Source: Novosphingobium sp. UBA6722 (GTDB lineage: Bacteria > Pseudomonadota > Alphaproteobacteria > Sphingomonadales > Sphingomonadaceae). Taken from it: a stretch of DNA of 12,982 nt. The translations under genes were made by a program, and so were the position numbers. The DNA lies in assembly GCA_002454125.1 (NCBI GenBank), contig DKII01000070.1, positions 1 to 12,982 on the forward strand, read 5' to 3'. Below the pieces are notes generated by a model, which saw only the letters and a list, made by a program, of their open reading frames with translations, was not told where the DNA came from and ran no database searches. Below are positions 1-6,031 of this stretch, in pieces; position 1 is the first letter of the stretch; the number at the start of each line of letters is the position of its first letter.

Positions 1-315
1 AAGGCGTTCAACGCCGCCACGCAGGACCTTGAGAAGAGCATGCCGATCCCGACCATCATCACGGTCTATGCCGATCGCAGCTTCACCTTTGTCACCAAGA
101 CCCCGCCTGCCACCTTCCTGATCAAGAAGGCGCTGGGGCTGAAGTCGGGCTCGAAGGAGCCGGGCAAGGTTTCCGCCGGAACGATCAAGCGTTCGCAGCT
201 GGCCGAGATTGCCCAGACCAAGATGGCCGATCTCAACGCCAACGACATCGACGCGGCAACGAAGATCATCGAAGGCTCCGCTCGCGCGATGGGCCTGCAG
301 GTCGTGGAGGGCTAA
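1..315 (+). CDS. rplK: 50S ribosomal protein L11, 3' part (5' end outside window)
   Basis: The reading frame is open from base 1 and ends with TAA at 313-315, giving 104 visible residues. L11 is about 143 residues long, so roughly the first 39 are missing. L11 binds the GTPase-associated centre of 23S rRNA and supports factor-dependent GTP hydrolysis. The visible part covers the end of the N-terminal domain (FNAATQDLEK, then MPIPTIITVYADRSF and the KTPPATFL segment) and the whole rRNA-binding C-terminal domain, including SGSKEPGKVSAGTI and the conserved tail LNANDIDAATKIIEGSARAM. All of these are highly conserved in L11. The next gene, rplA, follows after 4 bases, and its ribosome binding site lies inside the last codons here, so the two are co-transcribed and probably translationally coupled. 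Only the truncation by the window edge is unusual. Confidence 0.98.
   Translation, partial: KAFNAATQDLEKSMPIPTIITVYADRSFTFVTKTPPATFLIKKALGLKSGSKEPGKVSAGTIKRSQLAEIAQTKMADLNANDIDAATKIIEGSARAMGLQVVEG
306..310 (+). promoter_or_regulatory. Ribosome binding site of rplA
   Basis: GGAGG lies 9 bases upstream of the ATG at 320 and inside the final codons of rplK. It fixes the L1 start and places its initiation region within the translated rplK message. Confidence 0.75.
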
Positions 316-319
316 CGAC

Positions 320-1018
320 ATGGCACAGACCAAGAAGCAGAAGATGCTGGCCGAAAAGCTGGGCGACAATCAGGCCGTGCACGGCTTTGACGATGCGCTG
401 AAGCTGCTGCGCGAGCTCAAGACCACCAAGTTCGACGAAACCGTTGAAGTCTCGCTCAACCTCGGCGTCGATCCGCGCCACGCTGACCAGATGGTCCGCG
501 GCATGGTCGTGCTGCCCTCGGGCACCGGCAAGGACGTCAAGGTTGCGGTCTTCGCCCGCGGTGACAAGGCCGATGCGGCGCTCGCCGCCGGGGCCGACAA
601 GGTTGGCGCCGAAGACCTGCTGGAAGACATGCAGAACGGCAACCTCGACTATGGCCGCGTGATCGCCACGCCGGACCTGATGGGTCTGGTTGGCCGCCTC
701 GGCAAGGTGCTGGGTCCCAAGGGCCTGATGCCGAACCCGAAGCTGGGCACCGTCACCCCCAACGTCGCCGAAGCGGTCAAGGCTGCCAAGGGCGGCCAGA
801 TCGAATTCCGCGTCGAAAAGGCCGGGATCATCCACGGCGGCATCGGCAAGATGAGCTTCAGCGATGATGCGCTGAAGGCCAACTTCGAAGCTTTCGTCGA
901 CGCGGTGGTCAAGGCCAAGCCGTCGGGCGCCAAGGGCAAGTACCTGCGCAAGGCCGGTCTGTCCTCGTCGATGGGCCCGGGCCTCAAGCTCGACGTGGCG
1001 CAGGTCCACGGCGCCTAA
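320..1018 (+). CDS. rplA: 50S ribosomal protein L1
   Basis: This is a 232-residue protein, the normal length for bacterial L1. L1 forms the L1 stalk at the E site, helps release deacylated tRNA, and in many bacteria represses its own rplKA mRNA. The start ATG at 320 is preceded by GGAGG at 306-310 with a 9-base gap. An in-frame ATG at 209 lies inside rplK and is not the start. The L1 signature is visible in the central part (TPDLMGLVGRLGKVLGPKG followed by LMPNPKLGTVT). The N-terminal KKQKMLAEKLG and the C-terminal KYLRKAGLSSSMGPGLKLD are also typical. The gene ends in TAA and is followed 22 bases later by an intrinsic terminator. The rplJ and rplL genes that often follow rplKA are therefore not part of this transcript. 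Confidence 0.98.
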   Translation: MAQTKKQKMLAEKLGDNQAVHGFDDALKLLRELKTTKFDETVEVSLNLGVDPRHADQMVRGMVVLPSGTGKDVKVAVFARGDKADAALAAGADKVGAEDLLEDMQNGNLDYGRVIATPDLMGLVGRLGKVLGPKGLMPNPKLGTVTPNVAEAVKAAKGGQIEFRVEKAGIIHGGIGKMSFSDDALKANFEAFVDAVVKAKPSGAKGKYLRKAGLSSSMGPGLKLDVAQVHGA

Positions 1019-1040
1019 GCCGAACCTGAGCTAACCAATC

Positions 1041-1077
1041 AAAGGGGCCGGGAGGGGAAACCTTCCCGGCCCTTTTT
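1041..1077 (+). terminator. Intrinsic terminator of the rplKA operon
   Basis: Bases 1045-1056 pair with 1061-1072 to give a 12-bp GC-rich stem (one G-T pair) closed by a GAAA tetraloop at 1057-1060. Five T residues follow at 1073-1077. The A residues at 1041-1043 can pair with the T run, so it may also work for transcripts from the other direction. It is a textbook Rho-independent terminator placed directly after rplA. Confidence 0.95.
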
Positions 1078-1131
1078 GCATCTTAGGGCCTGAGCTATGA
1101 TGGCGCGTCGAACAGACTTGAGGCCTTCGCC

Positions 1132-1794
1132 ATGACCTATGCGGGAAGCACCTGGCGCTTGGGAATGACCGCTGCATTGGTCGCAGCATTCCTGAGCCTG
1201 TGCTATGATATGGCGCAGATCTTCGAATGGCTGGGCTGGTTGGGCTCCGCAGGTGGGCCCAACAGCACCAGCACGGCCAATGGCATTGCCTGGCTACTAG
1301 TTCCCTCGCTGCTGCTCGGTCCAGCGCACGTTGCCATGCTTGCAGCCTTGCATAGTCGGACCGAAGGCGATCGCAAGGGCTTCAGCCTGACAGCCCTTGC
1401 ATTGGGGACCATCTATGCCGCGCTCACCGGAATGGTCTATTTCGTGCAGATTACCTTTGTCGCCCCGCGCCTGGCGATTGGTGACCTATCCGGCATCGAG
1501 ATTCTCCAGTTCGTGCCTTACCGGTCATTCCTGTTCGCGATTGATTTGTATGGGTATAGCCTGATGTGCGCATCGATGGCCTTCGCGGCGTTGGCCTTCA
1601 ATCCTTCTGAGAAGAATCGGCGGATAAGGGGCGTGCTATGGACGACCGGCGCACTGACCCCGGCGCTGGCGTTTCAGATGCAGTTCCCATGGCTAATCTG
1701 GGTCGGCGCCTTTTGGGCGATAACCTACCCACTTGGGGCGTTAGCGCTTTACGGCTGGTTCAGGCGGGGCGCAGGAATTCAGGGAGCTGCATGA
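1132..1794 (+). CDS. Hypothetical six-helix membrane protein
   Basis: This is a 220-residue protein that I do not recognise. It has about six hydrophobic segments, at roughly residues 10-32, 52-72, 83-109, 132-155, 164-183 and 187-212, so it is an integral inner-membrane protein. No catalytic motif or transporter signature is visible. The ATG at 1132 is weakly supported by TTGAGG at 1117-1122. Upstream, TATGAT at 1096-1101 could be a -10 element, but there is no convincing -35. The stop overlaps the start of the downstream cupin (ATGA at 1791-1794), so the two genes form one translationally coupled unit. Codon use is less GC-biased than in the neighbours (CTA, TTA, TTG and ATA codons occur), which may mean later acquisition or weak selection. 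Function is unknown. Confidence 0.8.
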   Translation: MTYAGSTWRLGMTAALVAAFLSLCYDMAQIFEWLGWLGSAGGPNSTSTANGIAWLLVPSLLLGPAHVAMLAALHSRTEGDRKGFSLTALALGTIYAALTGMVYFVQITFVAPRLAIGDLSGIEILQFVPYRSFLFAIDLYGYSLMCASMAFAALAFNPSEKNRRIRGVLWTTGALTPALAFQMQFPWLIWVGAFWAITYPLGALALYGWFRRGAGIQGAA

Positions 1795-2177
1795 TGAGAA
1801 AATCGGCCACATTGGCGATGGCGCTTTTGCTGTCGGCCGCCGCTCCTCCCCCGACCTCAGCCCCGCAGACTCATGCCCAGATCGACGTGCCGCGCGCCCG
1901 CGCCCAGCAGGTGATCGTGCAGAGCCGCGCCTTTCCCGTCGGCGGGGAGAGCGGCTGGCATGTCCATCCGGGCACCGAGGTGGCCTATGTCACGGCCGGG
2001 CGGCTCGAACTGCGGATCAAGGGCAAGTCGACCTTGCTGGAGCCGGGTGACAGTTTCACCATGCCGCGCGGGGTGGCCCACAACGGCGTAAACAACGGCG
2101 CGGAGGCCGCGCACGTGGTCATAACCCTGGTGGTAGATAAGGGCGTGCCGCCGCGCCAAAGCGTGACGGCGCCCTGA
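1791..2177 (+). CDS. Exported cupin-domain protein
   Basis: This is a 128-residue single-domain cupin. Residues 1 to about 24 look like a Sec signal peptide (MMRKSATLAMALLLSAAA, then a proline-rich stretch), so it probably acts in the periplasm. Cupin motif 1 is complete: G52, then H57, H59 and E63, and G70. Motif 2 is also complete: G86, P92, G94, H97 and N101. The three His and one Glu are the standard metal ligands. Small cupins of this kind bind Fe, Mn or Ni and may be enzymes or sensors, and the substrate cannot be read from sequence. The start overlaps the previous stop. AGGGAG at 1781-1786 is spaced better for the second ATG (1794) than for the first (1791), so the protein may begin one residue later. 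The gene converges with the PilZ gene, leaving only 6 bases between them. Confidence 0.88.
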   Translation: MMRKSATLAMALLLSAAAPPPTSAPQTHAQIDVPRARAQQVIVQSRAFPVGGESGWHVHPGTEVAYVTAGRLELRIKGKSTLLEPGDSFTMPRGVAHNGVNNGAEAAHVVITLVVDKGVPPRQSVTAP

Positions 2178-2183
2178 CGCCGC

Positions 2184-2945
2184 TTACTCGGCGTCGAACA
2201 GTTCGATCGTCTGCGGCGGCAGGCTGATGCCCAGCTCGGTCTGGTTCATCCAGACGATCCGGCCCTTGATCGGCTCGAAGCCGTCGAATTCGACCGGGAC
2301 CTTGTCGCCGATTTCGCGGTCCAGCGTGTGCGGCATGAAGGCGCGCAGCCCGCTGGCCGAGACATTGCGGACCGAACCCGATTCGCCATCGATGACCACC
2401 TTGCTGGGGCCCTGATGCAGATTATCGCCATAGCGCGGTTCATTGCGGTGATCGGCCTTGCGGACAGTCATCCGGGTAATCTTGCCGAACATGCCAAGCC
2501 CGGTGGGCTGCTTGCGGCGCTGGAGCGGCGAGAAGTCCGAAGCGGCGATCCCGCCCATGATCTGCTCGCGCCGTGACATCAGGCGGTCATTGGCGGCCGG
2601 GTGGCTGGCGGCATAATTGGCGGCGTGGCTGCCGGCAGCGGGCAGATAGCGTGCAGCCACGCTGGGGTGCAGCGGGCGTTCGAACTCGAGCCCGATGCAC
2701 TGGCCGTTGTTCCAGATCAGGGTGACCGCCTGGCTTTCCAGGCCGGGCAGCTTGAGCCAGGCCTGCCCATCGGAGGTGGTCGGGAGAAAACCCGAAACCT
2801 GGCAGCCGAAGGCCGAGAAGGTCAGGACCTTCACGTCGAAGGCTGTCCGCCCACGCTCGCGCATCGAAGCGTCGATACCCAGGGGCGCGCGCGGGGCGCG
2901 GCGCTTTTCGACGATGCCGGAATTGCGGGCGAAGTTAATGGCCAC
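2184..2945 (-). CDS. Tandem PilZ-domain protein (c-di-GMP receptor type)
   Basis: This is a 253-residue cytoplasmic protein with two PilZ-like domains. The C-terminal one (about residues 165-250) has both c-di-GMP binding motifs: RxxxR as RNEPR at 167-171 and N-x-S-x-x-G as NVSASG at 194-199. The N-terminal one (about 13-90) keeps the arginines (KRRAPR, 14-19), but its second motif is degenerate, with TFSAFG at 42-47 and Thr in place of Asp/Asn. A linker of about 70 residues, rich in Ala and His, joins them. PilZ proteins transmit c-di-GMP levels to motility, exopolysaccharide or cell-cycle targets. No output domain is present, so the target is unknown. The start codon is GTG at 2945, supported by AAGGAG 8 bases upstream. 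The gene stands alone, with about 139 bases upstream that could hold its promoter. Confidence 0.92.
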   Translation of the reverse strand: MAINFARNSGIVEKRRAPRAPLGIDASMRERGRTAFDVKVLTFSAFGCQVSGFLPTTSDGQAWLKLPGLESQAVTLIWNNGQCIGLEFERPLHPSVAARYLPAAGSHAANYAASHPAANDRLMSRREQIMGGIAASDFSPLQRRKQPTGLGMFGKITRMTVRKADHRNEPRYGDNLHQGPSKVVIDGESGSVRNVSASGLRAFMPHTLDREIGDKVPVEFDGFEPIKGRIVWMNQTELGISLPPQTIELFDAE

Positions 2946-2953
2946 GGTGAAAG

Positions 2954-2959
2954 CTCCTT
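2954..2959 (-). promoter_or_regulatory. Ribosome binding site deciding a GTG start
   Basis: On the minus strand AAGGAG lies 8 bases before GTG at 2945. This supports GTG as the true start of the PilZ gene, since there is no nearby in-frame ATG. Confidence 0.7.
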
Positions 2960-3084
2960 GCTCAGATCCAAACAGGTGCGACCCCGGATGAGCTAGCAGT
3001 TACCACCTGCGCCGATCGGCTCAACGGCGCATTCGCCGCTGTCCCATCGTGGGGTTAAGGAGCGTGGTTAAGTTAACGTGAAGA
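2960..3084. other. Intergenic region upstream of the PilZ gene
   Basis: This non-coding stretch lies between the PilZ start and the end of the lipoprotein gene. It holds a small hairpin (CGGCG at 3025-3029 and CGCCG at 3034-3038, loop CATT), a self-complementary CCGATCGG at 3012-3019 and, near its right edge, GTTAA-G-TTAAC (3067-3077 when read with its flanking G). It presumably carries the promoter of the PilZ gene, but no convincing -35/-10 pair is visible. No clear terminator for the lipoprotein gene is seen either. Confidence 0.4.
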
Positions 3085-3633
3085 TCAGTGGAGTGCGCTG
3101 GCGGCGTAGCATTCCAGCACGTGGGCCAAGGGGCGGCCATCGGGCAGGCGCAGCAGCGCGCGCTGGAACAGGACCGTCCCGGCCGGGCAATCCGGGCCGG
3201 CCCCCTGCCGGGTCTCGATCAATTCCCGCTTGAAGCCCAGCGGCGCGGCGACCTTGCCGAACGGCGTGGTCGTGCTGGCCAGTATGGCGTTCATCTCGCC
3301 CGTCAGGCGGCTAGGCACATACCAGTTCTGTGCCTGGCTCAGCAGGCGGCCGCCGCAGGTCAGACGGACATGGCGGCTACCGAGCGGATCATCCGCGCCC
3401 ACGCCCAGCAGCGCGCGCAGGTCAGCCGGATCGGGGACGAGCTGCCCGGGGGCCTGCTCGGCAATCACCCGCGCCGGATTGGCGAGGCCCTGCTGCTCGC
3501 ACCATTGCTCCAGCGCGGCGGTGGCGCTGTCATGGCTGGCGAGCATCCGCTCCAGCCCATCAACCGGGGCAGCCGGCTGGATCGCGCAGGCGGTCAGCCC
3601 GGCCAGCGCCGCTGAAGGGAGGATGCGGTTCAT
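3085..3633 (-). CDS. Predicted lipoprotein with chorismate-lyase (UbiC)-like fold
   Basis: This is a 182-residue protein starting at ATG 3633. A longer in-frame start at 3726 would overlap the upstream gene and hide the signal peptide. The N-terminus is a short lipoprotein signal with lipobox LTAC (Cys16), and +2 is Ala, which fits outer-membrane sorting. Residues 80-182 resemble chorismate pyruvate-lyase: an Arg (R87) before the first strand pair, the NWYVP segment (103-107), TTTPFG (121-126), KRELIE (135-140), and a C-terminal Glu (E174, in HVLECY). In E. coli UbiC, Arg76 and Glu155 are the corresponding active-site residues. UbiC normally makes 4-hydroxybenzoate for ubiquinone in the cytoplasm, so a lipoprotein form is odd and may bind another ligand. 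The alignment is from memory. The gene follows the CinA-like gene after 7 bases and is probably in its operon. Confidence 0.72.
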   Translation of the reverse strand: MNRILPSAALAGLTACAIQPAAPVDGLERMLASHDSATAALEQWCEQQGLANPARVIAEQAPGQLVPDPADLRALLGVGADDPLGSRHVRLTCGGRLLSQAQNWYVPSRLTGEMNAILASTTTPFGKVAAPLGFKRELIETRQGAGPDCPAGTVLFQRALLRLPDGRPLAHVLECYAASALH

Positions 3634-3640
3634 GGGTAGC

Positions 3641-4318
3641 TCAGATCCCGCCGGGCACGGCCTCGCGGCCGGTCGCCGCCAGGCCCGCCGCCAGGGCGGC
3701 CGAGCAGGCTTCAAGCAAGGCCGCATCGGTGCTGCGGATCACGAAATTGGCGCCGACCCGGCCTTCGCGGAAGAAGGGATAGGATCCGATCGCCACGCCT
3801 TCGTGGTCCTTCTCGGTCTGGCGCAGCAGGTCGGCGATTTCGCTTTCGGGGACCCAGCAGCCAACTGTCGCCGAGAGAACGGGCAGGCCGCCCTCCAGCG
3901 TCCCGGTCAGGGCATCAAGCATCCCGGCGGTAATCGATGGGACGCCGGCCATGATGAACACGTTGCCGATCTTGATCCCCGGCGCGCCTGACATCCGGTT
4001 CGGGATCAGGTCAGCCCCGGCCGGCACGCGGGCCATGCGCAGGCGGGCGTCGTTAAGGCCGCCGCGGGTTTCGTAATAACGCTCCAGGATCGCGCGGGCA
4101 TCGGGGTGGATCACCACGTCCACACCCAACGCTGCGGCGATCGCATCGACGGTGATGTCATCATGCGTCGGGCCGATCCCGCCGGTGGTGAAGAGGTAAT
4201 CGTTGCGCGCGCGCAGGATGTTGACCGCCTCGACAATCGCGGCCTCATCGTCGGCGACGACCCGCACTTCCTTCAGCCGGATCCCCTGGACGTTCAGCCA
4301 GGCCGCCACCTGGGCCAC
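3641..4318 (-). CDS. Molybdopterin-binding (MoaB/short CinA-type) protein; usual start missing
   Basis: This entry covers 225 residues from GTG 4318, the only conventional start codon in the frame. The MoaB/MogA-like fold is clear: TTGGIGPTHDDIT (44-56), NRMSGAPGIKIGN and VFIMAGVP. It matches the short CinA-related family of about 250 residues that lacks the nicotinamide-nucleotide amidase domain. Members of this fold bind molybdopterin or nucleotide-like ligands, and the role of the short form is unsettled. The conserved N-terminal strand of the family (ALLVIGDEILSGRTQDKN) lies in frame upstream of 4318, yet no ATG, GTG or TTG precedes it before a TAA at 4412-4414. The annotated start therefore truncates the fold. 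Either the start is non-standard, or a base has been lost near 4400. The gene lies between the monooxygenase and the lipoprotein, on the same strand. Confidence 0.82.
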   Translation of the reverse strand: MAQVAAWLNVQGIRLKEVRVVADDEAAIVEAVNILRARNDYLFTTGGIGPTHDDITVDAIAAALGVDVVIHPDARAILERYYETRGGLNDARLRMARVPAGADLIPNRMSGAPGIKIGNVFIMAGVPSITAGMLDALTGTLEGGLPVLSATVGCWVPESEIADLLRQTEKDHEGVAIGSYPFFREGRVGANFVIRSTDAALLEACSAALAAGLAATGREAVPGGI

Positions 4319-4411
4319 GTTCTTGTCCTGGGTCCGGCCAGAGAGAATCTCGTCGCCGATTACCAGCAGGGCGGCGGTCCAGGTACGCGAAGTGTCAGCC
4401 TGTGCGGCGGG
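4319..4411 (-). other. In-frame conserved 5' extension of the CinA-like gene without a start codon
   Basis: Read on the minus strand in the frame of the CinA-like gene, this stretch encodes ADTSRTWTAALLVIGD followed by EILSGRTQDKN. That is the conserved first strand and ligand-binding loop of the family. It begins just after a TAA at 4412-4414. The only near-start codons are two CTG codons within the first strand. The bases ACAGGCTGAC around 4400 would read ACATGGCTGAC with one inserted T, giving ATG-GCT-GAC exactly in frame. A one-base deletion or sequencing error at this point would explain the gap. Confidence 0.7.
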
Positions 4412-4454
4412 TTAGGCGAAAGCCGCCCCGCGCGCAATCGGGCCTTTGGTCGAC

Positions 4455-5948
4455 TTAGGCGTCAACCGTCTCGCGCACGCGGCGGAACTGCAGAATCCCG
4501 TCGTCAAGCGGGGCCTGCCGCATGTCCAGCCGGTCCTTGCGGTATTCCTGGTTGATCCGCCACGGCAGGCTGGGCGCGTTCCGCGGCAGGATGTGCTTGC
4601 TGCGCTGGAAATAGCCGGAGGAGAAATCGGCGAAGATATCCTGGGCCTCCGGCTCGTCTTCCTTGGCCAGAACCGGGACCGCGACCTGCGCCTGGATCGC
4701 ATCCAGCTGCTTGACCAGCCGGGTGACGAATTCACCGACGATGTCGACTCGCAAGGTCCAACTCGCGTTGACGTAGCCGAACACCGAAATCAGGTTCGGC
4801 ACGTTCGAGAACATGCAGTTGCGGTAATAGTAGTGCTGCGAGAAATCGACCGGCGCGCCATCGACCGCCACTGCAATCTTGCCGGCCATCGCCAGCTTCA
4901 GGCCGGTCGCGGTGACAATGATATCGGCATCAAGGTGCTGACCCGACTTGAGCTGGATCCCCGTCTTGTCGAACTTCTCGATGTGGTCGGTCACAATGCT
5001 GGCCTGGCCGGCCTTGATCGCTTCGAAGAAGTCGGCATCGGGCACCAGGCACAGCCGCTGCTCCCACGGATTGTAGGGCGGGGTGAAATCGGCGGCGTTG
5101 TATTGCGGGCCAAGGTGTTCCTTGAGCTGCTTTTCGAGGAAGTCCTTGACCTTGTCAGGGGCCGAACGGGCGCGCTTGAACGTCAGGTCCTGCAGGAAGA
5201 TGTTCTTGGCCCGGGTGATCGCATAGGCGACCTTCTCGGGCAGGAACTTGCGCAGGGTATTGGCAAAGCGATCCTTGGCCGGGCGGCTGACCATCCAAGT
5301 CGGCGTGCGCTGCAGCATGGTGACATGGCCTGCGCCGGACTTCGCCATGGCCGGCACGATCGTCACGGCCGTGGCGCCAGAGCCGATCACCACCACCTTT
5401 TTGCCCTGGTAGTCGAGATTATCCGGCCAGAACTGCGGATGGATCACCTGGCCCTTGAAGTCCTTGCGGCCCGGGAAATTGGCATCATAGGGCTCATCGT
5501 AATCGTAATAGCCCGCGCCCAGGAACAGGAAGCGGGTCTGCACCCGGCCCTGCTTGCCGTCCTTGTCTTCGGTCACCACGGTCCAGCGGGCGGTCTGGCT
5601 GTCCCAATCAGCGCTGATCACCTTCTGGCCAAAGCGCATGTTGGGGCGCAGGCCATATTCGTCGGTGATGTTGTTGAGGTAATCAAGGATCGCCGGGGCA
5701 TCGGCGATCGACTTTTCGTGCTTCCACGGCGCGAAAGAGAAGCCGAGCGTGTGCATATCGCTGTCCGAACGGATGCCGGGGTAGCGGAACAGGTCCCAGG
5801 TACCGCCCAGCTGATCGCGCCGGTCAAGAATCGCATAGCGCTTGCCCGGGCAGTCCCTGGTCAGGTGCACGGCCATGCCGATGCCGGAGATTCCGGCCCC
5901 CACGATCAGGAAATCAAGCACTTCTTCGACCGGCGCCATCGCGTTCAT
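4455..5948 (-). CDS. EthA-like FAD-containing Baeyer-Villiger monooxygenase
   Basis: This is a 497-residue cytoplasmic flavoprotein. It has an FAD Rossmann motif GAGISG (17-22), GGTWD (48-52) with the RYPGIRSDSDM segment, the Baeyer-Villiger fingerprint F-x-G-x3-H-x3-W-P at 164-175, and a second, NADPH-binding motif GSGATA (189-194). ATG in IIVTATGL marks the late FAD-contact region. These enzymes insert oxygen next to ketones, or oxidise sulfur and nitrogen atoms, using NADPH and O2. From memory the whole chain resembles mycobacterial EthA closely, including GGTWDLFRYPGIRSDSDM, NPWEQRLCLVP and the C-terminal WRINQEYRKD-like region. The physiological substrate is unknown. The start is ATG 5948 with GGGAGA 8 bases upstream; ATG 5939 is an alternative. 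It diverges from corA across 83 bases that hold an inverted repeat, and no regulator gene is adjacent. Confidence 0.95.
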   Translation of the reverse strand: MNAMAPVEEVLDFLIVGAGISGIGMAVHLTRDCPGKRYAILDRRDQLGGTWDLFRYPGIRSDSDMHTLGFSFAPWKHEKSIADAPAILDYLNNITDEYGLRPNMRFGQKVISADWDSQTARWTVVTEDKDGKQGRVQTRFLFLGAGYYDYDEPYDANFPGRKDFKGQVIHPQFWPDNLDYQGKKVVVIGSGATAVTIVPAMAKSGAGHVTMLQRTPTWMVSRPAKDRFANTLRKFLPEKVAYAITRAKNIFLQDLTFKRARSAPDKVKDFLEKQLKEHLGPQYNAADFTPPYNPWEQRLCLVPDADFFEAIKAGQASIVTDHIEKFDKTGIQLKSGQHLDADIIVTATGLKLAMAGKIAVAVDGAPVDFSQHYYYRNCMFSNVPNLISVFGYVNASWTLRVDIVGEFVTRLVKQLDAIQAQVAVPVLAKEDEPEAQDIFADFSSGYFQRSKHILPRNAPSLPWRINQEYRKDRLDMRQAPLDDGILQFRRVRETVDA

Positions 5949-5956
5949 CGATCTGG

Positions 5957-5962
5957 TCTCCC
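5957..5962 (-). promoter_or_regulatory. Ribosome binding site of the monooxygenase gene
   Basis: GGGAGA on the minus strand lies 8 bases before the ATG at 5948. This favours the first of two closely spaced in-frame ATG codons. Confidence 0.6.
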
Positions 5963-5971
5963 ACCAGCAAT

Positions 5972-5985
5972 TGACATGTTTGTCA
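5972..5985. promoter_or_regulatory. Inverted repeat, candidate operator between monooxygenase and corA
   Basis: TGACA-TGTT-TGTCA is a perfect inverted repeat with 5-base arms and a 4-base centre, a form common for TetR- or GntR-type operators. It lies 24 bases upstream of the monooxygenase start. On the minus strand AATACT, just upstream, could be its -10, with a poor -35 (TTGCTT) 17 bases further away. Assignment as an operator is inference. Confidence 0.4.
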
Positions 5986-6031
5986 GTATTAACCGCCCGC
6001 TTAACTCAAGCAAGCCGGGATTGCCAGCATC

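Noticed and set aside
3055..3077. Repeated TTAA motifs, resembling CtrA sites
   Set aside because: The spacings between TTAA starts are 13, 5 and 18 bases, not the 11 needed for TTAA-N7-TTAA.
3634..3726. Longer N-terminus of the lipoprotein starting at 3726
   Set aside because: It would overlap the CinA-like gene by 86 bases and put an arginine-rich stretch before a clean lipoprotein signal.
4415..4440. GC-rich hairpin after the monooxygenase stop as a terminator
   Set aside because: The arms pair imperfectly and no T run follows in the direction of transcription, so the downstream genes are probably co-transcribed.
5971..5976. Perfect TTGACA on the plus strand as a corA promoter
   Set aside because: No -10-like sequence occurs 15-19 bases downstream, where the DNA is GC-rich. 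The hexamer is part of the inverted repeat.
5989..6005. TTAA-N8-TTAAC upstream of corA and the monooxygenase, close to a CtrA box
   Set aside because: The spacer is one base too long for the consensus, and neither gene is an expected cell-cycle target.
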